This document shows, piece after piece, positions 27,924-36,678 of a stretch of 64,000 nt of DNA. The stretch spans positions 124,001 through 188,000 of the forward strand of contig CANLXI010000013.1 in NCBI GenBank assembly GCA_947495035.1. The letters are read 5' to 3'. Within the stretch, counting starts at the first letter, position 1; each line of letters opens with the position of its first letter. A program made the position numbers and the translations under genes. Under the pieces are notes generated by a model that was not told the DNA's origin, ran no database searches, and worked only from the letters and a program-made list of their open reading frames with translations. The stretch is from an uncultured Granulosicoccus sp. (GTDB lineage Bacteria > Pseudomonadota > Gammaproteobacteria > Granulosicoccales > Granulosicoccaceae).

Positions 27924-28567
27924 GTGGCAGGCTGACTCCGGCGAACGATCAGCAGGGCCAGCAGTGAGAACAGCAGCAGCGAAATGCTGTACCAGCCGGC
28001 AGTCTGCATGTCGAAGGCCTGCACGCTGTCGTAGATGGCAATGGACACGGTACGAGTGACACCTTCAATGTTGCCGCCCACCAGCAGCACGACACCGAAC
28101 TCCCCCAGAGTGTGTGCAAACACCAGGGTGGCGCTGGCCAGCAGCCCTTGCCAGGTAAGCGGCAGCTCGATGTGCCACCAGGTCTTCCAGGGTGACAGAC
28201 CACTGACCCAGGCCGCTTCGCGCACTTCCAGTGGCAGGGCACTGAACGCCAGTTGAATCGGTTGCACGGCAAACGGCAGGTTCACCACGATCGACGCCAC
28301 CACCAGACCCGGAAAGGTGAACACCAGTGGTGCTCCGAGCAAACGGGTGCTCAGGGCACCGGTGACAGTCTCCGGGCTGAACAATTGCAGCAGATAATAG
28401 CCGATGACTGTCGGTGGCAGAATCAGTGGCAGAAACAGCAGGGCTTCTATCCAGGGCTTGTAGCGGAAGGTCGAGAACGCCAGCCAGCGACCCATCAGCA
28501 AGCCCAGGGGCAGCAGGATGAGGGCCGTCCACAAGGCCAGTTTGAAGGAAACCAGAAACGGTGACAT
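27920..28567 (-). CDS. modB: Molybdate ABC transporter permease
   Basis: A 215-residue inner-membrane permease with about five spans and the cytoplasmic EAA-type loop EVREAAWVSGLSPWKTWWHIELPL. FAHTLGEFGVVLLVGGNI is characteristic of ModB. It begins 17 bases after modA and overlaps modC by four bases. Confidence 0.93.
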   Translation of the reverse strand: MSPFLVSFKLALWTALILLPLGLLMGRWLAFSTFRYKPWIEALLFLPLILPPTVIGYYLLQLFSPETVTGALSTRLLGAPLVFTFPGLVVASIVVNLPFAVQPIQLAFSALPLEVREAAWVSGLSPWKTWWHIELPLTWQGLLASATLVFAHTLGEFGVVLLVGGNIEGVTRTVSIAIYDSVQAFDMQTAGWYSISLLLFSLLALLIVRRSQPAT

Positions 28568-28584
28568 GAGTGCGTCGATGCCGG

Positions 28585-29409
28585 TCAGTGAACGGGTGTC
28601 AGGCCATGGCGTGCCAGAACCGCGCTGGCCGATGGCTGCTGCAGCCAGTTGAACAACCGTTCTGCCTGCAAGCCGGCAGACTCAAGCAGGACCATCTTGT
28701 GTACAACGGCCCGATAGCTGTCAGCAGGTAGTGGCGTGACGAGCAACTCGGCAGGCGCACCAATCAGTAATGAATCCGGAACGATGGCGTATTCGACGGC
28801 CCCCGTGAGTGCAAACTGCAGGGTCTGAGCGGCATTCTCGGCATTGAGCAGAAAGCCGGGTGGCAGTGGCCACAGGCCATTGTTCTGCAGTGATTCCCTG
28901 GCCGCCTTGCCGTAGGGGGCATGTTGCGGATTGGGTATGGCGATTCTGAAGGCCTGTTGCCGCTCGATGCCTTCATTCAGCATGCTCAGCGTCGGCGTGT
29001 GATCAAGGTCTTGTTCATCGGTGTCATCGCCCTGATTGCGCAAGGAGACCAACGAGAGCGTTCCCCGTGCCAGCAGGGCTCCGGCATCGCGTGTCTTGCC
29101 GGCCGCATGCAATCGGTCGACGCTGGCTTCGTCGGCGGACAGGAAGAGTTCGAAGGGAGCACCATGTCGAATCTGCGTGCTCAACAGACCAGAGGATGCA
29201 AAGCTGGTGCGTGGTACCGGCTGTCCGGTCTGTTCGCTGTACAGCTGGCTCAATTCGGGCCACAGATCACGAAAGCTTGACGCCAGTGCCAGCAGAGGCG
29301 GTTGCCCGGAGGCTTGTGTCGATGCTGGCACAGTAGCTGTGAACAGCAGAACGGCCAGTAACAACACTGTCATCATACCCGTTGATTGCTTCAGCACGTT
29401 ATGCTTCAT
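28585..29409 (-). CDS. modA: Molybdate-binding periplasmic protein
   Basis: The ATG at 29409 gives 274 residues with a good signal peptide (cleavage near TVPASTQASG); an ATG at 29445 would add 12. Oxyanion-binding features are LALASSFRDLW, ASSGLLSTQI near the N-terminus and IPNPQHAPYGKAARESL in the middle. ModA captures molybdate or tungstate for ModBC. The start region is only 39 bases from the divergent dgkA, so the mod promoter probably overlaps dgkA coding sequence. ModA may also serve the neighbouring TupBC pair, which has no binding protein of its own. Confidence 0.9.
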   Translation of the reverse strand: MKHNVLKQSTGMMTVLLLAVLLFTATVPASTQASGQPPLLALASSFRDLWPELSQLYSEQTGQPVPRTSFASSGLLSTQIRHGAPFELFLSADEASVDRLHAAGKTRDAGALLARGTLSLVSLRNQGDDTDEQDLDHTPTLSMLNEGIERQQAFRIAIPNPQHAPYGKAARESLQNNGLWPLPPGFLLNAENAAQTLQFALTGAVEYAIVPDSLLIGAPAELLVTPLPADSYRAVVHKMVLLESAGLQAERLFNWLQQPSASAVLARHGLTPVH

Positions 29410-29448
29410 GCGGGTGCATACCGGAAAGTGAATCAGGGTCGTCATTGA

Positions 29449-29823
29449 ATGCAGAAGAATACTGGAATCCGAAGAATTCGACTTGCGGGAGTTTACGCCT
29501 TTAACGGTATTCGAGCGGCAATTCATCACGAAGCAGCCTTTCGTCAGGAACTGATTCTGGCGCTGGTTTTCCTGCCACTGGTATTCCTGCTGGACGTCAG
29601 TCGTGTCGAACGTGTTCTGCTGGTCAGTGTGACTGCGCTTGTCCTGATTGTCGAGCTGGTCAACAGTGCGGTGGAGGCCGTGGTTGATCGGGTCAGTGCC
29701 GAGCACCACCTGTTGTCGGGCAGGGCCAAGGATATGGGGTCGGGGGCCGTCTTGATGACGCTGGCTCTGTGGCTGTATGTCTGGGTGGATATCGTGGTAT
29801 TCGGCATCTGGTTTGCCGCTTGA
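29449..29823 (+). CDS. dgkA: Diacylglycerol kinase (prokaryotic DgkA)
   Basis: A 124-residue protein with three membrane helices and the family signature VELVNSAVEAVVDRVS...LSGRAKDMGSGAV; Glu residues in AAFRQE and VEAVVDR fit the active site. It phosphorylates diacylglycerol to phosphatidate, recycling lipid at the inner membrane. The ATG at 29449 aligns with family N-termini. tupB starts 15 bases after its stop, so a lipid kinase leads an oxyanion-transport operon, which is unusual. Confidence 0.92.
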   Translation: MQKNTGIRRIRLAGVYAFNGIRAAIHHEAAFRQELILALVFLPLVFLLDVSRVERVLLVSVTALVLIVELVNSAVEAVVDRVSAEHHLLSGRAKDMGSGAVLMTLALWLYVWVDIVVFGIWFAA

Positions 29824-29837
29824 TTGCCTGAGTTCCC

Positions 29838-30554
29838 ATGCAGAGTTTTTCCGATGCGCTGCTGGAAGCGCTGCACCTGATCATGGCCTTTGATGGTGAC
29901 CTGCAGGAGATCATTCTGCTGTCGCTGAAGGTCAGTCTGTGCGCCGTGCTGATCGGCGCGATCATCGGATTTCCCCTGGGCGCCTGGCTGGCGGTCACCC
30001 GGTCACGACTACGGCCGGTGCTGGTGACGCTGACCAGTGCCATGATGGGACTCCCCCCGGTGGTGGTCGGCCTGGTGGTCTATCTGCTGTTGTCCAATGC
30101 CGGTGTTCTGGGACCCTTGCAGCTACTGTATACGCCCGCTGCGATGATCATCGCTCAGTCGATTCTGGTCACGCCGATTCTGACGGCACTGACGCGCGAG
30201 ACGATCACTGTATTGCACGAGCAGTATGCCGATCAGCTGACCCTGTTCGGCGTCACCGGGTGGCGTCGGCTGCAGACTCTGCTGTGGGAGGGGCGTCATG
30301 GCCTGTTGACCGCAGTACTGGCCGGTTTCGGACGAGCCATCGCCGAGGTGGGCGCGGTCATCATCGTGGGTGGCAACATCAATCATGTCACGCGCGTCAT
30401 GACCACCACCATTGCACTGGAGACCTCCAAGGGCAATCTGTCGCTGGCTCTGGGCCTGGGCATCGTGCTGGTGATGCTGGCCCTGATGGTCAATGCGGCG
30501 GTGCTCGGACTGGGCTCCTACATGCGTCGTCAGGGAGTCAGTGGACATGCCTGA
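29838..30554 (+). CDS. tupB: Tungstate-type ABC transporter permease
   Basis: A 238-residue permease with about five spans. The cytoplasmic loop QLTLFGVTGWRRLQTLLW and the following AGFGRAIAEVGAVIIVGGNINHVTRVMTT (split over two segments) match the TupB/WtpB-like family, which imports tungstate (or a related oxyanion). The gene starts 15 bases after dgkA and ends inside the start of the ATPase gene. No substrate-binding gene (tupA) is present anywhere in the window. Confidence 0.83.
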   Translation: MQSFSDALLEALHLIMAFDGDLQEIILLSLKVSLCAVLIGAIIGFPLGAWLAVTRSRLRPVLVTLTSAMMGLPPVVVGLVVYLLLSNAGVLGPLQLLYTPAAMIIAQSILVTPILTALTRETITVLHEQYADQLTLFGVTGWRRLQTLLWEGRHGLLTAVLAGFGRAIAEVGAVIIVGGNINHVTRVMTTTIALETSKGNLSLALGLGIVLVMLALMVNAAVLGLGSYMRRQGVSGHA

Positions 30555-31287
30555 GCAGCGTAGTGGGTCATCAGCGGTCGGTCTCGTGGTCGGCGAATCC
30601 CTGCAGATCGAGCGTGCTGGGCGTGTGCTGCTCGATCTGCCGAGCATCAGTCTGGGGCAGGCGCCCTGCAGCGCCATCGTCGGACCGAACGGTGCGGGCA
30701 AGTCATTGCTGATCCGTACCCTGTGTGATCTGATGGTCCCCGATCACGGACGGGTATTGTGGGCGGGTTCGGCCCCGGATGCAGCCCGCCGACACCAGAT
30801 CGGACTGCTGCTGCAGCGTCCGGTCCTGCTGCGCCGCAGCGCCTTGCAGAATCTCGTCTATGCATTGCGCCTTACCGGCCTGACGCCACGGCAGGCCAGA
30901 CAACAGGCCATCCAGGCCCTGCAGGATGCCGGACTGGAGACGATCATGCATGTGTCGGCACAGCGGCTGTCGGGTGGAGAACAGCAACGGGTCGCATTGG
31001 CACGTGCGCTGGCACTGAAGCCTGATATGCTCTTCCTCGATGAAGCGACGGCAAACGTCGACCCGGCCTCGACACTGGTCATAGAGCAGCAACTGACTGT
31101 CGCCATGCAGGCAGGTTTGCGTCTGGTCATGGTCAGTCATGATGTAGGTCAGGTCAGGCGACTGGCACAGGAAGTCGTGCTGATGCACAACGGCCGGATT
31201 GTCGAACAAAGCCCTTGCACGATATTTTTCAATCAGACTAACAATCCGGTATCGCGTCGCTGGCTGGCTGGCGAGCTGCTGGTATGA
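30547..31287 (+). CDS. tupC: Tungstate-type ABC transporter ATP-binding protein
   Basis: A 246-residue ATPase from the ATG at 30547 (8-base overlap with tupB); an upstream in-frame start at 30493 lies wholly inside tupB and is less likely. Walker A is VGPNGAGKS, signature LSGGEQQRVALARAL and Walker B MLFLDEATANVDP. It lacks a TOBE domain, unlike ModC here. It pairs with TupB. The substrate could be tungstate, molybdate or another oxyanion, depending on which binding protein feeds it. Confidence 0.83.
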   Translation: MPEQRSGSSAVGLVVGESLQIERAGRVLLDLPSISLGQAPCSAIVGPNGAGKSLLIRTLCDLMVPDHGRVLWAGSAPDAARRHQIGLLLQRPVLLRRSALQNLVYALRLTGLTPRQARQQAIQALQDAGLETIMHVSAQRLSGGEQQRVALARALALKPDMLFLDEATANVDPASTLVIEQQLTVAMQAGLRLVMVSHDVGQVRRLAQEVVLMHNGRIVEQSPCTIFFNQTNNPVSRRWLAGELLV

Positions 31288-31299
31288 GAAGGAGTGGTT

Positions 31300-32295
31300 A
31301 TGGCAGGTGATTTTGGTACTCGATTCATGGACAAGATGGTCATCAGCCATTTTGCCGATGGCTGGAGTGATGCCCGGATTGTACCCAGTGATTCCATATC
31401 GCTGCATCCCGGGGCGCATGTTCTGCATTACGCCAGCACCTGCTTCGAAGGGTTGAAGGCCTTCCGTCAGGTGGATGGCAGTGTCGCCATCTTCCGCATG
31501 GACAGAAATGTGGCGCGCTTTGCGCAAAGCAGCCAGCTGTTGTATTTGCCGGCCATCGATCAGGAGCAGACCACGCGCATGATCACCGAGATCGTTGCTC
31601 TGTACGCCGACGAAATCCCGGACACGCCTGCGTCCATGTACATCAGGCCGACACATATCGGTACCGAAGCGGCCATCGGCAAGGCGGCCGCGCCATCTGC
31701 AAGCTCCATGCAGTATGTGCTGTTGTCACCGGTTGCCGACTACTTCGCCGGCGGCGATGCCTGTCTGCGTCTGCTGCTGGATGAAAAAGGTGTTCGCTGT
31801 GGACCGGATCACGGCATGGTCAAGGGCGGGGGCAACTACGCCAGCGCGCTGAAGCACATCATGCGGGCAAGAAGCGAAGTCAATGCCGATCAGGTACTGT
31901 TCTGTCCGGGTGGTGATGTGCAGGAAACCGGGGCGGCGAATTTCATTCTGGTGGATGGTAACCAGATCATTACCAAGGCGCTGGATGAATCCTTTCTGCA
32001 CGGGGTCACCCGGGACTCGCTGCTGACCCTGGCGCGTGACAAGGGCATGGATGTGCAGGAGCGTGAGCTGACGGTCGAAGAGCTGCTGGAGCGTTCGGCA
32101 AAGCCCGATTGCGAGGCGGGCCTGTCCGGCACCGCTGCGGTGCTGGCCGCTGTGGGCACCTTGATACACGGTGGGCGGGAGTACAAGGTGGGAAGCGGCC
32201 AGGTGGGGCCACGAATTCGTGCCATGCGCGAGGAACTCAATGCCATTCAGTGGGGCAAGAGTGCCGACACACATGGCTGGCTGACGCACCTCTGA
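31300..32295 (+). CDS. ilvE: Branched-chain amino acid aminotransferase
   Basis: A 331-residue class IV PLP enzyme interconverting Leu/Ile/Val with their keto acids. The ATG at 31300 follows AGAAGGAG by five bases; a GTG at 31294 is inside that site. The PLP lysine is K175 in GMVKGGGNYASALK. EGLKAFRQVDGSVAIFRMDRN (split at Val-Asp) and ETGAANFILV are typical of the eukaryote-like BCAT subfamily. It sits 12 bases after tupC and may share its transcript, although the functions are unrelated. Confidence 0.9.
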   Translation: MAGDFGTRFMDKMVISHFADGWSDARIVPSDSISLHPGAHVLHYASTCFEGLKAFRQVDGSVAIFRMDRNVARFAQSSQLLYLPAIDQEQTTRMITEIVALYADEIPDTPASMYIRPTHIGTEAAIGKAAAPSASSMQYVLLSPVADYFAGGDACLRLLLDEKGVRCGPDHGMVKGGGNYASALKHIMRARSEVNADQVLFCPGGDVQETGAANFILVDGNQIITKALDESFLHGVTRDSLLTLARDKGMDVQERELTVEELLERSAKPDCEAGLSGTAAVLAAVGTLIHGGREYKVGSGQVGPRIRAMREELNAIQWGKSADTHGWLTHL

Positions 32296-32415
32296 TATTG
32301 GATCGGCAGGCCCGGATACCAGCAAAGGGTCCGTTCGAGCTCCTGATTTTCCGACACAGGCAGCAATTGTCGCAGCGTATCCGCTCGGCAATCCTGCCAA
32401 TGCCGCCGCTCGGGT

Positions 32416-32437
32416 TATAATCGCCGGTTTTCAGGAG
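32416..32437 (+). promoter_or_regulatory. -10 box and ribosome site of the transporter gene at 32445
   Basis: A perfect TATAAT (32416-32421) lies about 24 bases before the TTG start, with AGGAG at 32433-32437. No good -35 box is seen 16-18 bases upstream. The short leader and strong AGGAG decide the TTG start. Confidence 0.45.
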
Positions 32438-32444
32438 TTCTGTC

Positions 32445-32987
32445 TTGACATCTCGTTTTCCCTGGTGGGCCGTGGTTGCCATGGCGGTCATTGTCGGCGC
32501 ATCCAATTACCTGGTTGCCTTCCCGATCAATGACTGGCTGGTCTGGGGTGCGCTGACGTATCCGCTGGCCTTCCTGGTCAATGACCTTGTCAATCGTTTC
32601 TGGGGCGCTGCCTGTGCACGCAAGGTGGTGTATGTCGGCTTCGCCGTCGGCGTACTGCTGTCACTGTCCGTGGACACCATCGATCAGCGCATCGCCATTG
32701 CCTCCGGCCTGGCCTTTCTGCTCGCTCAATTGCTCGATGTGGCCATCTTCGACAGACTGCGCGTCGGTCGCTGGTGGGTAGCACCGAGCGTCTCTTCCGG
32801 TATCAGCTCGGTTGTGGACACGCTGCTGTTCTTCGGCATCGCCTTCATCGGTACCGGTGCTCCCTGGCATCAATGGGCAATGGGGGATCTGGCCGTCAAG
32901 TGGTCGGTCGCTGCTCTGTCCGTGTTGGTGTACGGGGTACTGGCATCCCGCATGAGCAGCACAAGCCGAAGTGGCGTCTGCAAGTGA
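32445..32987 (+). CDS. VUT-family queuosine-precursor transporter (YhhQ-like)
   Basis: A 180-residue membrane protein of the VUT_1/DUF165 family with about five to six spans. AFPINDWLVWGALTYPLAF followed by LVNDLVNRFWG and the FDRLR and SSVVDTLLFFGIAF segments are characteristic. YhhQ-type members take up queuosine precursors (preQ0/preQ1) for tRNA modification. The start is TTG at 32445, chosen because AGGAG lies seven bases upstream. No queuosine biosynthesis gene is adjacent. Confidence 0.82.
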   Translation: MTSRFPWWAVVAMAVIVGASNYLVAFPINDWLVWGALTYPLAFLVNDLVNRFWGAACARKVVYVGFAVGVLLSLSVDTIDQRIAIASGLAFLLAQLLDVAIFDRLRVGRWWVAPSVSSGISSVVDTLLFFGIAFIGTGAPWHQWAMGDLAVKWSVAALSVLVYGVLASRMSSTSRSGVCK

Positions 32988-32992
32988 CAGGC

Positions 32993-33018
32993 GCTCAGCT
33001 GCATCACGGCGGCTGAGC
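32993..33018. terminator. Short hairpin between convergent genes
   Basis: 7-bp perfect arms (GCTCAGC at 32993-32999, GCTGAGC at 33012-33018) lie between the transporter stop (plus) and the response regulator stop (minus). There is no T-run, so terminator function is only inferred from position. Confidence 0.3.
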
Positions 33019-33065
33019 TACCTTGCCATCGGTCGGTTCCTGTGTACTGGCGTTCGACCTGCTTA

Positions 33066-33749
33066 TCAGGCCACCGGCGTATCCGGTGAATTGTCTTCGT
33101 AGCTGTTGATCAGGCCACGCTGCTGGGCTTCGCGCACACAGGAAGTCCGGTTCTTCACGCCCAGCAGTTTGAACAGCTGCGATGTGTGATATTTCACCGT
33201 AGCTTCGGAAATGCCGACGATCTGCGAGATCTGCTTGTTGGAATTGCCATCGGCCATCAATTGCAGCACTTGCAGCTGTTTCTGGCCGGGTCGCAGACTG
33301 CTGGCATTCTGATTGCCGGCGCTGGGCAGATCTCCGCGCCGCAGCTGGTTGTCCAGGGCGGCGAAGCGTTCGGGGAAGAAGCTGCCTCCTTCCAGAACCT
33401 TGCGAATGCCACTGATCATTTCGGCGGCAGGCAGGGTCTTGGGAATGAATCCCGAGGCACCGTTTTCCATGGCCGTGCGGATGTACTTGTCGTCATCGGA
33501 GCCGCTGATCACCACCACGGGAATGCGCTTGTCGCGGTTGCGCAGGCCGACCAGCAGGCCGATTCCGTCGATACCCGGCATGAACAGGTCTGTCAGCACC
33601 AGTTCGAAACGCTTGCCGGAATCGATCACCGATAGCGCATGCTGTGTGGAATAGCAGGGCGTGATCCGGATGGAGGAATCGATCTCGGTCAGCATGACCT
33701 GCATGGCGTCTGCCACGAGGCGGTGGTCTTCTACCATCAGAATGTTCAC
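33066..33749 (-). CDS. LuxR/NarL-family response regulator
   Basis: A 227-residue regulator with acidic pocket ED (7-8), phospho-acceptor D54 (LVLTDLFMPG) and a C-terminal LuxR helix-turn-helix (about 155-215; LMADGNSNKQISQIVGIS, then ATVKYHTSQLFKLLG). Its start overlaps the stop of the hybrid kinase gene by four bases (ATGA), so it is almost certainly the output of that kinase. Target genes are not evident. Confidence 0.9.
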   Translation of the reverse strand: MNILMVEDHRLVADAMQVMLTEIDSSIRITPCYSTQHALSVIDSGKRFELVLTDLFMPGIDGIGLLVGLRNRDKRIPVVVISGSDDDKYIRTAMENGASGFIPKTLPAAEMISGIRKVLEGGSFFPERFAALDNQLRRGDLPSAGNQNASSLRPGQKQLQVLQLMADGNSNKQISQIVGISEATVKYHTSQLFKLLGVKNRTSCVREAQQRGLINSYEDNSPDTPVA

Positions 33750-35575
33750 GGTCTGTCTCCTACCAGTCTTGTAATTGCCTTGTACAGATCGTCGGCAATT
33801 ACCGGTTTGTGCAGCAGCAGAAAACCACTGGCGGTGGCTTCCCGAAGGCGCGCCGGCGATGTATCACCTGTGATGATCATGGCCGGAACGTCCATGTTGA
33901 CTTCTTCTCGAACCTGTCTGATCGCCATTTCGCCGGTTTTCTCGTCGCGCAAGCGATAGTCGGCAATGATCAGATCCGGCACCCAGTCTTCGGAAATGAT
34001 GTTCTCGCAAGCCTGTTCGGCGGAATCTGCAATCGACACATCGCAACCGTGCTGAATCAGCAATGTCTGCATACCATCCCGCACATCCTGCTCGTCGTCA
34101 ATTACCAGAATGGATAGTCCGTGCAGGGTATCGCGGCAGAGTGAGGTGGATCCCTGCAGGGAGTTGCCTGCGCTGTCGATGTCCGCGCTGTTGGCCAAGG
34201 GCAGTGTCAGGCTGAAGGAGCTACCGATGCCTTCTGCAGAGCTCAGGGACAGTTCGACGTCCAGTAAACGCGTCAGCCGTTTGACGATCGACAAGCCAAG
34301 TCCGAGCCCCTTGGATCTGTCACGTTCCGGGTTCTGCAGCTGGTAGTACTCGTTGAAGATGGCATCCTGCTCACTGTTAGGAATGCCCGGGCCGGTGTCC
34401 GATACACAGATGCGAGCCTGGCCATCGCTGGAAGTGGCTCTTACCGATACCGAGCCTGCGGTGGTGTAGTTCAGGGCGTTGGCCACCAGGTTGCCGAGAA
34501 TGCGCTCGAGCAGTACCTGGTCGGAGTGCACATACAGACCGCTGTACTGGATATCCAGTGCCAGCTCCTTCTGGTTGGCCTCGGGCAGGAAGTTCTGATG
34601 CAGATTGTCGAAGACGGCGTCCAGGCTCAGGTTGGTCCAGTTGACATCGACCACTCCGGCATCGAGCTTCGACAGGTCCAGCATGCTGTTGAGCAACTGA
34701 TTGAGCGCTTCGGTGGAGCGGTTGATGTTCGACAGTATGAGCTGCCCCTGATCGGTGGAGACATGCCGTCTGAGTGCGTTCAGGTAAAGTCCGAGTGCGT
34801 GCAGAGGCTGGCGCAAGTCATGACTGGCCGATGCCATGAACCGATTCTGTGCGCGCCGTTCGATATCGCCGGTTGTCAGCTCATCCAGTGCCGTGCTCAA
34901 TTGTGTCTGGGTCAGTTGGGCAGCGGAGCGCAGACTGGCGGCACGGCGCATCGTGGCGACGAACAGCAGAACGCTGGTCAGGGATACCAGCACGAAACAG
35001 ATACTGCAGAACCACAGGGCGCGGTACAGATCGTCCATGCGGCGAGAGATGGCGTCGCGAACGATCGATTTGCGCTCGAACATTTCCAGGCCTATGCCAT
35101 AGATCAGCTGTGACAGTTCGATCGACTCACGCTTGAGCTGCATGAGCTGATCCCTGCCGAAGGTGTGATCGGGCGACATGTAGGGCTCGTTGCGCAACAG
35201 GAATTCTCGGGTTCGTTGCATGAATTCCTGGGCCTTTTGCAGTTCGGTCAGGTGTCCAAGCCAGCTGTTTCCCGAATGCAGGATCGAGCCATACAGGATG
35301 TCGTAATTCTGAATGTACAGGTCTCGCTGCTGGTCGCGTTCTGCGGGTGTGGCCAGCAGGTAGTCCAGCAGGCTCTGGGCAAAGCCGGTCAGATTGTGAT
35401 CGACCTGCTGCACGAAGTTGAATTCCAGTACACCATCATCCTGCAACTGCTTGCGGGTGCTGTCGATCTGCACCAGCAGGTACAACATGACAACCAGACA
35501 GATCAAGGCTGCCAGGCCTGGAATCCAGGCAACCCAGCGTCTACTCAATGCAGTTCCATCTTCACCAATTGCCAT
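33746..35575 (-). CDS. Hybrid sensor histidine kinase with C-terminal receiver
   Basis: A 609-residue inner-membrane kinase. Spans at about residues 13-36 and 184-208 enclose a periplasmic, helical sensor region of about 145 residues. The HisKA box is SASHDLRQPLHAL with H252; the HATPase domain shows LVANALNYT, DTGPGIP and GLGLGLS; a receiver domain (LVIDDEQD, then IIADYRLRD) ends the protein. The gene start overlaps by 31 bases the gene for a secreted molybdo-fold protein, and its end overlaps the LuxR-type regulator. The secreted protein is a likely partner or ligand-binding module for the sensor region. Confidence 0.9.
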   Translation of the reverse strand: MAIGEDGTALSRRWVAWIPGLAALICLVVMLYLLVQIDSTRKQLQDDGVLEFNFVQQVDHNLTGFAQSLLDYLLATPAERDQQRDLYIQNYDILYGSILHSGNSWLGHLTELQKAQEFMQRTREFLLRNEPYMSPDHTFGRDQLMQLKRESIELSQLIYGIGLEMFERKSIVRDAISRRMDDLYRALWFCSICFVLVSLTSVLLFVATMRRAASLRSAAQLTQTQLSTALDELTTGDIERRAQNRFMASASHDLRQPLHALGLYLNALRRHVSTDQGQLILSNINRSTEALNQLLNSMLDLSKLDAGVVDVNWTNLSLDAVFDNLHQNFLPEANQKELALDIQYSGLYVHSDQVLLERILGNLVANALNYTTAGSVSVRATSSDGQARICVSDTGPGIPNSEQDAIFNEYYQLQNPERDRSKGLGLGLSIVKRLTRLLDVELSLSSAEGIGSSFSLTLPLANSADIDSAGNSLQGSTSLCRDTLHGLSILVIDDEQDVRDGMQTLLIQHGCDVSIADSAEQACENIISEDWVPDLIIADYRLRDEKTGEMAIRQVREEVNMDVPAMIITGDTSPARLREATASGFLLLHKPVIADDLYKAITRLVGDRP

Positions 35576-36060
35576 ACCGAGCGGGATTCATTGAGTGGTG
35601 TCAGGAGTTCGGGGTACTCATCAAAGGGCATCATGATTCGCAAGGGGCCCAGGCTTCTGACCGAGATGTAGCTGTCATTCTGACGGTAGGCGATCATGAC
35701 CGGGTAGTGTTCGAGATCCAGATCGGTGATCGTGAAGCGGTAATCATCCAGTCCGATGGCGACGATTTCCCGGGAGCTGCTGCCGATGGCGCTCAGCAGG
35801 TCGTTCAGACGAACGCCGGTATAACGCTCGGCCGACTCATGCCATGGGGAGCTGGTCACGAATTCGGTAGTCGGCAGGCTCTCCAGCGTGGCAATATCCA
35901 GATGTACTTCATTCCCGACATTGGGAAGCGTCATGTTTCCCGTGATCGTCAGCAGTACCTTGCCACTGGGCGCCGGAAGGTTGTCGGCATGAACCCCTTG
36001 AACAGAAAATGACAATATGATGCAGAGAACGCTGGCTGACAGAGACGCCAAGTAGCGCAT
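35545..36060 (-). CDS. Secreted molybdopterin-oxidoreductase-fold protein lacking a cysteine ligand
   Basis: A 171-residue protein with a signal peptide (about 1-25, cleavage after VHA). The mature part carries YTGVRLNDLLSAIG and LGPLRIMMPFDEYPEL...VWQLVKMEL, hallmarks of the sulfite-oxidase-type molybdopterin-binding fold. No cysteine is present in the mature protein, so the molybdenum ligand of true oxidoreductases is missing. A binding or sensory role is more likely than catalysis. The 31-base overlap with the hybrid kinase gene and the same operon direction suggest that it reports on a periplasmic signal to the kinase. Confidence 0.78.
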   Translation of the reverse strand: MRYLASLSASVLCIILSFSVQGVHADNLPAPSGKVLLTITGNMTLPNVGNEVHLDIATLESLPTTEFVTSSPWHESAERYTGVRLNDLLSAIGSSSREIVAIGLDDYRFTITDLDLEHYPVMIAYRQNDSYISVRSLGPLRIMMPFDEYPELLTPLNESRSVWQLVKMELH

Positions 36061-36180
36061 GATCGCTCCGGTATGTTGATTTGCCTGAAGATATTACCGT
36101 AACGGATCACGGCAGGATTTGGCAGACTGAAACCCTGTTGTCGGCTTACCCATTTGGGTGATTGACTACCCCTGCAAACA

Positions 36181-36678
36181 ATGAGAAACACTTCAATGAG
36201 CCTCTTGTCCATTTCTCCGCTGGTCGCCGCCGAGTTCGAACCCTTTGGTGACATTCTCCAGGTCCAGCCGTCACCCACGGTCATGATCAATCAAGGCAAT
36301 TGCGCGCGCTACACCGATGTGGCAACCCTGGATTTCAGCGATGGGCGGGCGGGCATCAGCATCTTTCACGCCCATCCCTACCGTTCGCCGCTGACCCTGA
36401 GCATGCTGGAGCGGCATCCCTCGGGCAGTCAGGCCTTCATCCCCATGAGCAGTGATCCGTTTCTGGTGATTGTTGCGCCGGACAATGACGGCAAACCCGG
36501 AAAACCCCGGGTATTCCTGACCGACGGCTTGCAGGGTGTGAACTACCATCGCAATGTCTGGCACGGTGTACTGACCCCGATCGAAGGCAACGGCCTGTTC
36601 ACCGTGGTCGATCGTATCGGCCATGGCAGCAACCTGGAGGAACACTGGCTCGACACCGGATATCAGATCGTTTTCTGA
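36181..36678 (+). CDS. allA: Ureidoglycolate lyase
   Basis: A 165-residue cupin-like AllA enzyme splitting ureidoglycolate into glyoxylate and urea in purine/allantoin use. Family features are AAEFEPFGDIL, FHAHPYRSPLTLSMLERHP and NYHRNVWHGVLTP with the metal/substrate histidines. The ATG at 36181 or the one at 36196 is possible, and neither has a good Shine-Dalgarno. Other allantoin genes are not in the window. Its stop codon directly abuts the stop codon of the convergent gene, with no base between. Confidence 0.9.
   Translation: MRNTSMSLLSISPLVAAEFEPFGDILQVQPSPTVMINQGNCARYTDVATLDFSDGRAGISIFHAHPYRSPLTLSMLERHPSGSQAFIPMSSDPFLVIVAPDNDGKPGKPRVFLTDGLQGVNYHRNVWHGVLTPIEGNGLFTVVDRIGHGSNLEEHWLDTGYQIVF

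Noticed and set aside
29410..29500. ModE box or molybdenum-cofactor riboswitch upstream of modA
   Set aside because: No ModE-like palindrome and no room or conserved core for the riboswitch between the divergent genes.
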